Assembly: GCA_963989385.1 (NCBI GenBank)
Contig: OZ022511.1
Location: 24,298,503-24,362,502 of the forward strand
DNA: 64,000 bases
Source of the DNA: Ctena decussata
Lineage: Eukaryota > Mollusca > Bivalvia > Lucinida > Lucinidae
Direction: 5' to 3'
The translations under genes and the position numbers were made by a program. Below, piece after piece: positions 54,300 through 64,000 of the stretch (positions are counted from its first letter, which is position 1; each line of letters opens with the position of its first letter). Below the pieces are notes generated by a model that ran no database searches, was not told where the DNA came from, and saw nothing but the letters and a program-made list of their open reading frames with translations.

Positions 54300-55835
54300 A
54301 AGTGCAGTTCCATTTGTTATGTCTTAAACTTTACATAGCGCATTCGTACATGTTTATTGTGGATTGCTACCGATGGAAAAAGCGTGTGCGAAGCCCGATA
54401 CAAATTTTGAATATCTAAATATTTTATCAATGTCGCGTATAGAGTAAGTTTTCAAAAACATGTTTTGCAGCAAATATTATTTATGCGTTACTATGTAAAG
54501 TAGAGAAAAGGGCAATGCCTTCAACGCAAGTACTCCGTTAAGTTTCAGAAGAATGACATAATATGACAAAAACTGACTAATATACCACTAAGATGGAATT
54601 CATATAAATGAATTGTACAGACGAATGCACTTCCTGAAATGAATATCATGCATTTTGCATTTTGCTCTGTTAACATCTGGTATAGAAAGAAATTGTCATA
54701 CTGTCATTAACCAAATCATGCATCCGATTATCCGTAGTCTATGAATACGATCCACATGATCCAAGTAGGAAAAATTCCTTATGATTAGTTCTATAATTGT
54801 GTGGTGAGCATGATAAATTCATATTGATTTAAGTAAATGTATTAAGTCTTACATCTTTTTCATGTTGAAGACAGCGCTGGACTACATTAAATAATTTGGT
54901 TTTCACTAACCAGCCGCTTCCTCTACATAAATACCAACATGTAATTTGAACAAAACACATGTTTTAGCATGCCATAGCAGCAAACACGTAACAACAGCGT
55001 ATCCGGAAGGTACTGAAGACTCAAATTAGCAAATCAGCCCACGCATCTGACCAGATGCCACTATGCGCATAAAAAATTTATGGGACATGTGGAATCTATC
55101 AAAACTAAGTTATTAAGTCTATAATCAGATTGCACACAAGCTGTTCTGAGTTGTCACTTTTAGCATAATGCTGTTATATATATTGACATTTTCGCCCAGC
55201 ATGGCGCATGCATTTGTTTATTCACATTTTCTTTTAAGTATTATTACGTTCTTCCATCTAGCATATGGCGTCTTACATCGCAGAGGGCTAATATTGTGTG
55301 AGATATCGTGTTTCATGATGTTTACAAACGGATAGGAAAGCACAATTACAAATGGTCTAGAATACCCTATGCAATGAAAACAGAAAGCATTTACTGACAA
55401 ATAATTAATTGGCATGCCCTCAAAATGTCTAATTATAGAAGGAGTACATTGGTATAGAAAGCAGATCGGACAAAAACAGTCTGGAGACTTGTGGATATAC
55501 ATGTTACTCATTAATGATGGTCAGCCATAACTTACACGTATCTTTTCACTTTACAATACCGCTGATGGTTAAATAAAACCTAAAAGATTGCCCGTGCAAA
55601 AAAGAACACACACTTACACAAGAATGCAAAACGTAGTCGCTCTTTGTATGGTGGCGGCGCCGTTTGCAAGACTGCAAAAGATCCTAGCGCTTAGGCGGTA
55701 CACGTTACTGGATTTTCAAAACTACAAATTCGACCGGCCGACCGATTGATATTTGGACCAGTCCGTATTTATCTTAGCACAATCTTATTAGTAAAACCAT
55801 TCTACATTCGGGTTATATTTCAGAAACACAGAAAG
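54300..55835. other. Spacer, nothing recognised
   Basis: A decayed R1-like scrap may lie at 55018-55070 (GAAGACTCAAATTAGC, CAGCCCACGCATCTGACC). The 97-codon minus ORF (55218-55511) has no domain I recognise. Confidence 0.4.
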
Positions 55836-55839
55836 CGTT

Positions 55840-55965
55840 TGCATGGCCGAGTAGTTACCGCTTCCGACTTCGGATCATGGTATCCCACTGAAACCGAGAC
55901 TATATCCGACCGGCGTTTCGTTGCACCGAGACTTTCAAAATCAACCTGCCATTGCTCTGACATGA
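55840..55965 (+). mobile_element. SINE, degraded
   Basis: GCATGGCCGAGTAGTTACCG with CTTCCGACTTCGGATCATGG resembles the tRNA-Leu/Ser-like head of a common molluscan SINE (memory). The B box is not intact. Confidence 0.45.
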
Positions 55966-56316
55966 CTGAAAAAAACTGTTATAGAGCACGGAAAACCCCC
56001 AGGTAAATACAAGAATATGGCCTAAATACCGTAATCTGACATATTTTTGACCAAGAAAAATACTAGCATGGCCTAAATCTTTACCTTCAAGTAACTCTGC
56101 AATACTAGTGAATATGTATCGGGACTAATTTTGTCAGTTACTTTAAAGTTTCTTCCGGTTAGTCGAAAGATAATTATTTGAGGGTTGTTGTTGTTTCCTA
56201 TTACCTATTGGTGTCACAATTGCTAACATATCAATCGGGATACACAGTTCCGAGAATAGCCGCTAAGCGCCGCCTGCTTAGTTACTGTTACTACTGTCTC
56301 ACAAGCTTATACAAAG

Positions 56317-56338
56317 ATGGCGAAAAAAGCAAAAGAGG
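56317..56338 (+). CDS. Candidate first coding exon (partial)
   Basis: ATGGCGAAAAAAGCAAAAGA encodes MAKKAKE and is followed directly by a perfect donor GTAAGT (56339-56344). The ATG has A at -3 and G at +4, a strong Kozak context. Upstream 56210-56310 is less A+T-rich than its surroundings (GCCGCTAAGCGCCGCC). No following exon can be identified, so the gene, if real, continues past an intron I cannot trace. Short basic starts of this kind are common and carry no functional information. Confidence 0.3.
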
Positions 56339-56344
56339 GTAAGT

Positions 56345-56845
56345 TTATTAAAACTGGTGTTAAATTGTTTTCTTTAAACAGGTATACATCCCTCTAATAA
56401 CTGTAAGGTAAAACCACGGACTTATGTCGGAACTGCCCACGTGCGATTTGTTTGTGAGACTATGTCACGTGCTAAGATGTCGTAGCATTGGCCAGGTATA
56501 CGCTATCAGGTGATTTTGAGTGACATTCTGGGTGTGGTTCGGAACTGTGTATTGAATACTAAGATGAAACAAGAAAAGATCAACACTTAAATTCTCGAGT
56601 AAACGAAGTCCAACAGATGGAACCCGATGGGGCCGACGAAAGACAAAATCTTGCACTGAGCTGAATTTTCCGATATTGCAAATATGTACGAAAAGTAATG
56701 CCATTTATCAATCATTACAGGTATCTAAATATTTACACGTAAGGTTATACCTGCTTCCAATAATCCAAGAGCAATTATTACTGTTTGTAGAGATAAATTA
56801 AGCTACTATGGAAAAATCAATACAATATACAATTACCTAACTACA
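56345..56845. other. Spacer, nothing recognised
   Basis: An acceptor-like TTTTCTTTAAACAG (about 56368-56381) follows the candidate exon, but the downstream frame has no recognisable protein features. Confidence 0.35.
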
Positions 56846-56847
56846 AA

Positions 56848-56954
56848 CCAACTGGCACACAAAACGTTGAATCAAAATTGAAATAATCTCGATTCAACGT
56901 CATGACGTTGATCAATGTTGATTCAATGATGTTTCAATGTTGTATGCCTGGTGG
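56848..56954. mobile_element. R6 short palindrome-core element
   Basis: Ends CCAACTGGCACACAAAACG and TTGTATGCCTGGTGG. The core has CGTTGAATCAAAATTGA, GATTCAACGTCATGACGTTG and ATGTTGATTCAATG. Confidence 0.65.
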
Positions 56955-57054
56955 AAGGGATTTGGTAACGTTAAGAAGCAAAGTACTCTTGTCGAGTAAG
57001 GAATACGGGTAGTGCGATTCTGGTTGCATGATCCACCTATTTGTTCTAAATATA

Positions 57055-58061
57055 CAGGGTGTCTAAAAACGTGAACCCTTTTTGAAATTGCTGTTACCCC
57101 TTCATTAATGAAGGAAACTTTTCAAAATTTTGCTTAATTGTTGCAAAATGATACTGGTGAAGATTCTTAATCAAGACGTACTTTAACAGTCTGTGACGCC
57201 ATGATAACGTCATAGCGTATAAATGACATCATTTTTTCTCATCTGCATTGTTGGAAATAACCTAAAATGGCATTAACTGAAAAAGAAATGGTTTCAAAGC
57301 GCTCTCAGGTCTGCATTTTAAGGAAACAAGGATTTATAAAATCTCAAATAATGGAAGAAAGTCTGCGAAAAACAAAGCCCAGGAGAAATTGGCTGTTATG
57401 TTGTGGTAAGAACCGGGTGGTGAAATAGACTGTTCATTATTGAACCGGAGAGCTTAGCCAGAAAAGGGAAGAGGCAGTTTAATAAAGGCAGTATCATCAA
57501 ATATCAATATAGAACTGAAAATGGCAAAAAAACTGAAATGATTTTGTTCCTTTAAGTGTTCTACTAATTTTTTGAACAGCTGAGCGACTTCAAAAGATCT
57601 GCTTTGGCCATGTTGGTTGATTTTTTTTACCATGAATCTGAAGATAATTTCGTATTGACCTGCAATTTTCCTTCGCCGCTCTCCATTTTCACTACAAACG
57701 ATCATTTCATTACCAGTTTCTTGGCTTTATGCAGAAAAGCCATTGTCTGAGATATTGTAAATCTTTATTTCCATAGAATGTAAGCTTTGGGATGCTCTAG
57801 ATTTTAATTTATTTTGCTTGAGGTCAGAATGCAGTTTCAACAGTGCAGAGAAAAAAGAGAAAATGACGTCATAAATGTAAACTTAAAACATTATGATGTC
57901 ACTTCCTGTAAGCAGCGCCACCTAGTAGTAAAACATCATAAATGCAAAGGAGTATCAAATTGCTACAGTCGTATAAAATTTTTAAAAGTTTTCTCGATAA
58001 ATAAAGTAATTACTGTAACAGCAATTTCAAAAAAAGGTCCATGTTTTCTCGAGACACCCGG
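57055..58061 (+). mobile_element. Non-autonomous mariner element, complete
   Basis: Ends CAGGGTGTCTAAAAACGTGA...GAAATTGCTGTTAC and GTAACAGCAATTTC...CTCGAGACACCCGG are inverted over ~45 bp and flanked by TA on both sides (57053-57054, 58062-58063), the Tc1/mariner target duplication. Length 1007 bp, slightly short for mariner (usually ~1.3 kb). Only a 53-codon N-terminal remnant of a transposase is readable. The non-coding remainder is shared with the decayed copy at 45812-46907, so this truncated form probably amplified as such. Confidence 0.85.
57267..57428 (+). pseudogene. Mariner transposase N-terminal remnant
   Basis: 53 codons beginning MALTEKEMVSKRSQVC and continuing RKQGF...SQIMEESL, then out of family sequence to TAG. 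The pattern of a short lead, LRKQG and a following recognition-helix-like segment fits the first helix-turn-helix of mariner transposases. The catalytic DDD domain is absent. Confidence 0.6.
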
Positions 58062-58410
58062 TATACTGCATTGTACTATTACCTGACAGTCCCTTAGCTT
58101 AAGGGTCAGAAAACCTTGCAATTTGCAATAGTTTGCTAGCACTTCTGGCATAACTTAATTAACGCTTGCTGCCAAGGCTGATGTTGTTTAGACGCCGATC
58201 AAGCCTTTATCTTGTAAAGTTAGATCACCAACTTATTACACAAGTGTCAATGATAGAGTTTGAAAATCTAATCATTTCAAAAAGTAACCATGTTGGAGTC
58301 ATCTATCAAATTATTATTACCAAACTCATATTTATAAACTCCAATCCAGGATTACAATTTGACATCACTTACCAAACCTGACGCTAGATGATTTAAGGAT
58401 TCACTTAATT

Positions 58411-60034
58411 AGTGCCCGCGCCATAAAATGCCCGTGTATGCGTGTGTGTTTTGTTTGTTTGTCTGTGTGTTTGTGTGTTCCAGAATCGTGTCCGGATCAT
58501 TACTCCGTCCTCCATGGTGGCATATGAAAATTATTTGACACAAATGATTATCATGACAAGACGATGTGTCGAGTGCAAGTTTTCTTTTCTGAAAGGTCAA
58601 GGTTACACTGCGGCTTAAACTTTGTGCATAGGCAATAGTAAAAACATGGTCGTGACCGACCCATAACTTTATCCTTCTTAGTAGGGTTTCATATATGTTC
58701 TCTGTATCTTGATTATTTGTAATCTTAGTTGTTTCCAACTATGGTTTGAGAGCTGGATTTGGATTTTGATTGTTTCAGTTCCTGGTCTTTGCATACTTTT
58801 TACTTTCAAAATTATTTGGCACAAATAATCATGATGATAAGCCAATATGTCGCGTTTAAGAACCATGTTCCAAGCTCTAAGGTCAAGGTCGCACTGGGCA
58901 CGTAAACTTTATGCATACGCTCAGTGAAAGATGTCCGTGTCCGGCCAATAACTTTGTCCTGCATGATGTTTTTTTTTTCAAAATTATTTGGCGTAAATGA
59001 TTATCAAACGACCAGACAATGTATTACGTTTACAAACAATTTCCCCAGCTCTAATGTCAACGTCTCACTAACTGGGCATGTACACTTTATGCATAGACTT
59101 CAAAGAAACATGTTCATGGTGGTATTTTAAAATTATTTGGCGTAAATGATTACCAAATGAACAGACAATGTGTCGCGTGCAAGAACCATGTTGCTAGCTG
59201 AAAGGTCAAGGTCAGAGTCCGCATTTGAACTTTATGCAAATGCGGCAGTGAAACATTTTCGTGTCCTACCCATAACTTTGTCCCCTATTATAGGATTTCG
59301 AAATTGTTTAGATAAATAATCATCATGACCAGACATTTTGTTGCGTGCAAGAAACATGTCGCTAGCTTAAAGGTCAAGGTCAAGGTCCACATTTGAACTT
59401 TGTGCATAGGCATCACTGAAACATTTTCGTGTCCGTGTTCCTGTGATTTCAAAATTATTTTGCATAAATGATCATCATGACCAGACCAGATGGCTTGAAG
59501 GACCACCGTCACACTGGGCAAGTAAATTTCGTGCAATGGCTATAGTGAAATATGTTCGTGTACGGCCCATAACGTTGCCATACATGGTGGGATTTCATTT
59601 GTTGTGCATAGGTAATTACCATGACAGGACAATATGTCGCGTACAAGAGCAAAGGTCAAAGCCACTGTCTTCTCTTAATCTTTCAGCATAGGATTAAGTG
59701 AAAAATGTTTGTGTCCTGCCCATAACTTAGTCCTGCATGGTGGGATTTAAAACTATTTGGCAAAATGATATGTTGCACACACAAGGAACATGTCACTGGC
59801 TCGAAGTTCAAGGTCACAATGCGCACTTAATCTATATGAATAGGCTATGACGAAAACATGTCCGTATCATATTCATGTGCGAAGTTTGACTGCAGAATAA
59901 ATGTTCCCTTGATTTTCCCTTTTATATTATACAAGTCTGTCTCCATGAACCTAGTTATTCTACAAGTGCAAGGTACCATCTAATACAAGGCACTAGGCGG
60001 GGGTACCGTGTCCTATTGGCACATTTCTAGTTTT
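58411..60034. mobile_element. Tandem-repeat element, 150-170-bp units, pearl-like
   Basis: Opens AGTGCCCGCGCC with TG/TTTG-rich sequence; closes AGGCGGGGGTACCGTGTCCT...GGCACATTTCTAGTTTT, partly inverted to the start. About eight decayed units repeat CATAACTTTGTCCTGCATGG, TCAAAATTATTTGGC, AATGATTATCATGACCAGAC, ATGTGTCGCGTGCAAG, AAAGGTCAAGGTC and ACTTTATGCATAGGC (anchors about 58528, 58808, 58978, 59130, 59297, 59449, 59598, 59750). The final TTCTAGTT is shared with the pearl-like element at 29128-29953. ORFs on both strands are by-products. Confidence 0.65.
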
Positions 60035-60110
60035 GGATTATGCATTTAACCTTTCAACAAATAGGTTTCTTTCAATGTAACAGGTTGCAATAGTCTGGTT
60101 GCCAAATGAA

Positions 60111-60567
60111 GATTTTGGGTGCAACCCCAAAAAATAGTCCGCACAAAATGTTTTTGCATAAATGTGTTCACCAACATGTCCGCACACTGAAACTGAATGA
60201 TGCCACCTTGGCATCGTTGGGGAAATTAAAATATTCAAGATGGCGTCCAAGATGGCCGCCATTGGATAAAATCCTTAATATCTTCTAAAGTATGTGGGTT
60301 AGAAACACACTTTTGGTGGCTACGTATAGGTTTTTGAGGTCGAGGAATCGATTAAGCATGTTAAAAATTATTTCAGACAACTCAGTTTCAAAATGGCGGA
60401 CAAGATGGCCGCCAAAGCATAAAAATCTCCATATCTTCTTTAGTATACGGGCTAGAAACATGATTTTGGTGTCTGCTTCTAGGTTCTCTGGTTCAAGGAA
60501 TCCATTAGGCATGTTAGAGTTTGCTTGAAGGCACTTAGTTACACAAAATGGCGGACAAGATGGCGGA
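60111..60567 (+). repeat. Left ~455-bp inverted arm
   Basis: From CAACCCCAAAAAATAGTCCG to GACAAGATGGCGG. Built of ~165-bp tandem units separated by AAAATGGCGGACAAGATGGC (with further CAAGATGGCCGCCA). Each unit has TCCATATCTTCTTTAGTAT, GGGCTAGAAACATGATTTTG and GGAATCGATTAAGCATG. It is the reverse complement, with mismatches, of 63146-63595. Confidence 0.8.
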
Positions 60568-60574
60568 GGAAGCA

Positions 60575-60915
60575 TCGATTACGGAACTGAATGTCAAAGA
60601 AATGCACTTTTTACAGCAGAATTCAGGTTTTAGAAAGTGTTTTAACCCGGAAATTTGAAAGTATAAGATCTATGAATATAAAAAAAAACTAAGGTACAGA
60701 CCCCAATTTGAATCTGATAGTTTTACTACCAAGGAGACTATGACGATCCATAAGAGTCCAGTCCAGGTATGGGCAGACAGCCCAATTTAGAAAAATTAAA
60801 TCGCAACAGAAAGACATTGACATCTCGATCTTTCATCAATTTTGTGAGAATGTCGTTTCTAATGGCCTTTTTTTGGTTCATAATTCCATTCAATTTCCCT
60901 TTTGGCAAAGTAAAA
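60575..60915. other. Interior of the inverted pair, nothing recognised
   Basis: No ORF with recognisable content between the left arm and the R5 insertion. Confidence 0.4.
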
Positions 60916-60919
60916 TGAT

Positions 60920-61520
60920 AGACAAAGATCAAGAACTAATACAATCAGACCTCACATCCCGCCCTCATAACCTAAAAAAATGACAACAGTTCGCGAAAGA
61001 AAGCATGGTAAAACCGAATGAACAGCCCTTTCCCAGACATTCAGCTACCCCAACTGAAAACAACAGTAACATTTATTTTACCTCTTTTATATTTTAAATA
61101 GGACAAAACAGAAAGCAAACAAGGCAGCTATAAGGGAACCATATTGCTAAAAACCCACAGACAATCGGACATAAGAACACGTAACATTGAGGAACCACAA
61201 CAGAAGTATTGCCTTGGAACGGTCAGTAATACATTACTGGGGAGAAGTTAACTAGTTTTACTTGGTCCAAATCCTCGCCTCCTGCTTCTGCAGTGGAAAG
61301 AAACATTTAGTCAGCATTTGGTCTGCATGAAGGTCACCCAATCCATCAATGAATCATCACAGATAACGAATAATTCACGGATAAAACTGTGATGAATCAC
61401 AGATGAGGACTCGACAGAAACAACGTATTGCGACACCCGGAGATCCCTCCGATATCAAACAACATCGATAAAATCCTGGTGCAAAAGAAAACCACCAGTA
61501 GAACCCCCGAATGGTTAAGT
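60920..61520 (+). repeat. R5 element
   Basis: ACTAATACAATCAGACCTCA, AACAGTTCGCGAAAGAAAGC, GTATTGCCTTGGAACGGTC, AGTTTTACTTGGTCCAAATC, GATGAGGACTCGACAGAAAC and GCGACACCCGGAGATCC. Longest R5 copy along with 45040-45690. Confidence 0.65.
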
Positions 61521-61600
61521 AGAGGGGCAAATTTTTGATCTTGGTACAAAGGGTTTATTACTTGGTTGCTTCCTTGATTTTAAGTTTTATAAGAAAAATG

Positions 61601-61619
61601 CCCCCCCCCCCCCACCCCC
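61601..61619. repeat. Poly-C run
   Basis: Thirteen C, an A, five C. Confidence 0.9.
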
Positions 61620-61624
61620 GACTT

Positions 61625-63140
61625 TATAGATTTAGTTCTTGTTCTGTATATTAGGCCTTAAGCATGGGTAAATAATCCAGCCTGAAGGGTAAAATTCCAG
61701 TCGTAAGTGATAATTTCTGTTTACTTTGATCTTTTGTCAGAATTTTGATAAATTTCTCTTGCAGCTCTTTGATTCTACGCTGAAATTATCTCAGTGTTAC
61801 GCTTATAGCATATGGGCTAGAAGCAGGAATTAACAACCCTTGGCGACAAAAGTTTGGCAGAAAACTTTATTGCAGTTTTGGAAAATCTCTTTCAAAGATG
61901 GTTCTAACTCTACTTGTCCCTTTTCTTTTCCAAATGTAAAGTCATTTATTCAGTTTACTATAGAAAACGTGACCTGGGTTTTGGGGCATGCGTGCCCCAT
62001 TGTTTATTTGTACATATTTAAGTCTTGAGAGGAGAGTGAACTATGACTTGAAAATACTAACTTATGTGTACTTTATTGGTTTAGGAGAAGAGGACTTTTT
62101 AGATGAAACGGTGACATCTTGGGCCGCAAGCATTCATACCAACTTTCGTTCTCTCAAACAAATGGAAGTAGAGCTATATACCTAATTATCCAAGTAGGCC
62201 TTGCGTCGTTGGTGCAGTGAGTTGTTAGATGCTCATTGTGTCTCTGGCATAGCGCTATTATGAAAGGTCGGGCTAAATCCTATCCTTGTGCCGCCGTTTG
62301 ACAATCCTTGAATCTAGTCAGGTACACATTGTTTGCTAAGTCGACAGATAGCCTTTTTCAGTTGTTGTCAGAGATATGATTCAAACCCCCTACTTTCTGT
62401 ACCTACGCCAACTACTCTAGACACTTAAAAGGTGATTTTGATCGGCCCAGCGGCTTCGGAGAAGAATCTGAATGCATGAGTGGTCGAAGCTGACGGACTA
62501 TGAAGTCAGTTTAAGCTAATAGCTTTCACGTAGCATTGCTGGGGAGATTAAGTCAGGTAAAATACTTACACAAACTGGCATGACAAGTATGCACTTTTTA
62601 AGCTAAAACATTTCAAATGTGCATATACAAATTTGAAGTCAACTGTCTATACTCACGGGAAGTACTGTCTCCTTTAAATCCGAAAGAACTGGGCAAATGC
62701 GAAAGTTTCAAAAGCTGTTTACAAAATTTGTTACTGCTTTGAAGTAGTATGAACTTTTCTGACATGTAAATTTTCTATACCGCCCAGATGCTAATAAATC
62801 TGGCTGTGACATGGCCTTACACCACTAGTGCCGACCATGAGCTATAATTTTAAACGACGCAAGCAACCAACAAATATATCAAAGTTTCTTAACCTGAGTT
62901 TTTAATTGAAAAAAAGTAAAATAGTTAAGAGAATATAGCACATTTCTTGTAACCTTTACTCATTACTCGTAAGAATAACTTTCTGTAATAACTAAAGCTT
63001 TGTCGACGGGGTTATCTGCCCCTGCATGCAATAGGTTCTTGTGAACACATTTTTATATGTAACAATCTTATACTATGCAAAGTCCGGGTTTCGGCTGTCG
63101 GAAAGTGCATTTCTCAAACATTCAGTGCCGTGACCGTAGC
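61625..63140. other. Interior of the inverted pair, mostly unrecognised
   Basis: Contains a tRNA-like stretch at 62197-62300 (GTTGGTGCAGTGAGTTGTTA as A box, AAGGTCGGGCTAAATCC as B box, low confidence). ORFs of 62-65 codons at 61840-62185 have no recognised domain. No transposase motif seen, so the pair does not visibly enclose its own enzyme. Confidence 0.4.
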
Positions 63141-63145
63141 TTTGT

Positions 63146-63595
63146 CCGCCATCTTTTCAGCCATTTTGTGTAACCGGTGTGCCTTTAAGTCAATTTTAAC
63201 AATTTTAACCAATTCCTTGGCCCCCAAAACCCATATGTAGACACCAAAATCATGTTTCTAGCCCGTATATTAAAGAAGATATGGAGATTTTTATGCTCTG
63301 GCGGCCATCTTGTCCACCATTTTGTAACTGATTTGTCTGACATAATTTTTAATATGCTGAATCGATTCCTCGACCCCGAAAACCCATATGTAGCCATCAA
63401 AAGTATGTTTCTAACCCACATACTTTGGAAGATATTGACGATTTCATCCCTTGGCGGCCATCTTGGACACCATCTTGAATATTTTAATTTCCCCAAGGAT
63501 GCCAAGGTGGCATCATTTAGATTTTGGCTAAGGATATCCTAAATAATAAGAATCTGCATCAAACATTTGTGCGGACTATTTTTTCGGGTTCTCGT
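63146..63595 (-). repeat. Right ~455-bp inverted arm
   Basis: Complement of 60111-60567: CCGCCATCTTTTCAGCCATT, TCTGGCGGCCATCTTGTCCA, CTTGGCGGCCATCTTGGACA, then GTGCGGACTATTTTTTCGGG at the outer edge. Overlapping ORFs on both strands (63185-63542) come from the repeat. Confidence 0.8.
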
Positions 63596-63661
63596 CCCGG
63601 CACCCGGACTACAATTACAGAAAACAAAACCGTCTTTTAGTTACGAACCTTTATCGATATT

Positions 63662-64000
63662 TATCATATGACGTCGCATCTGAGAGTGTAATAAAGCCAT
63701 GCATTAAAAACGATAATCCACTAGTGGATTAAATATGCAAATTACGTCGTAATGTTATACGCTGACGTCCATTAAAACGTCGCGTTTTCTAATGGCAAAA
63801 TCGTGACGTTTTAGTGTAAATCTTGCTAATAAAATGCGATTTTAGTGTCATATGATAAATAGAATGTTGCATTCGTGCTCATGTATTATTGAATTGATTA
63901 AACTCGTTGGGGAAAAACGATAAGATGCTCGGCAAAGCCTCGCATCTTATTTTTCCCCCAACTCGTTTAATAAATTCAATAATACATGAGCACTCATGTA
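63662..64000 (+). mobile_element. R3 MITE-like element, copy 3, cut by window end
   Basis: TATCATATGACGTCGCATCT onward, matching 5961-6310 and 46280-46632, to ATGAGCACTCATGTA at the last base. The final ~12 bp (AGATCCTCTAT) lie outside the window. Confidence 0.85.

Noticed and set aside
63185..63542. Overlapping ORFs of 106 (-) and 96 (+) codons, with counterparts at 60285-60575
   Set aside because: They are translations of the inverted arms; both strands being open reflects repeat composition, not coding.

Overview
The window looks like nuclear DNA of an animal, most likely a heterodont bivalve mollusc (clam or zebra-mussel type). The reasons are low gene density, A+T-rich spacer DNA, tRNA-derived SINE heads, degraded LINE tails, and several repeat families I associate with bivalve genomes. 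These include a palindromic element beginning TGAGCCGCGACACGA and pearl-like elements that combine tandem repeats with an ACGG microsatellite. The taxonomic call rests on memory of these repeats, not on a search.

I can defend only one intact protein-coding gene: a single-exon class A (rhodopsin-family) G-protein-coupled receptor of 471 residues on the minus strand at 11282-12697. It resembles the GPR161 group and has altered DRY, CWxP and NPxxY signatures. A very short candidate first coding exon (56317-56338, plus strand) and a 57-codon ORF (31936-32109) are weaker possibilities. Everything else recognisable is repetitive.

Layout. 1-11 kb: spacer with a SINE (3.3 kb), foldback elements (5.7-8.6 kb) and microsatellites. 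11.28-12.70 kb: the receptor gene. 13-33 kb: many foldback and MITE-like elements, including eight copies by 32.9 kb of a 238-bp palindrome (family R1), a pogo-like MITE (26.5 kb) and a pearl-like element (29.1-29.95 kb). 33-45 kb: hairpins, a CCATATGGG-rich element (35.1-35.9 kb), a 5'-truncated LINE reverse-transcriptase pseudogene (41.75-42.17 kb) and more R1 copies. 45-48.6 kb: a nested cluster in which a mariner-derived element is split by an R3 element and followed directly by a 219-bp TIR element and a SINE. 50.2-51.9 kb: a pearl-like element with about 450-bp units. 53-56 kb: several tRNA-like SINE heads and a perfect 52-bp palindrome. 57.06-58.06 kb: a complete non-autonomous mariner with a remnant helix-turn-helix ORF. 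58.4-60.0 kb: a 150-170-bp tandem array. 60.1-63.6 kb: a pair of roughly 455-bp inverted arms bounding about 2.6 kb. 63.66-64.0 kb: a third R3 copy cut by the window edge.

Repeat families are given local names: R1 = 238-bp palindrome; R2 = hairpin element with TGATCAGGGTCTACAC-type core; R3 = about 350-bp element starting TATCATATGACG; R4 = element with AATTTGCTCC core; R5 = element with GGAACGGTCAGTAAT; R6 = short elements with CCCAG/CTGGG-like ends and palindromic cores. All copy calls were made by eye. No convincing operon, CRISPR array, rRNA or functional tRNA gene was seen.
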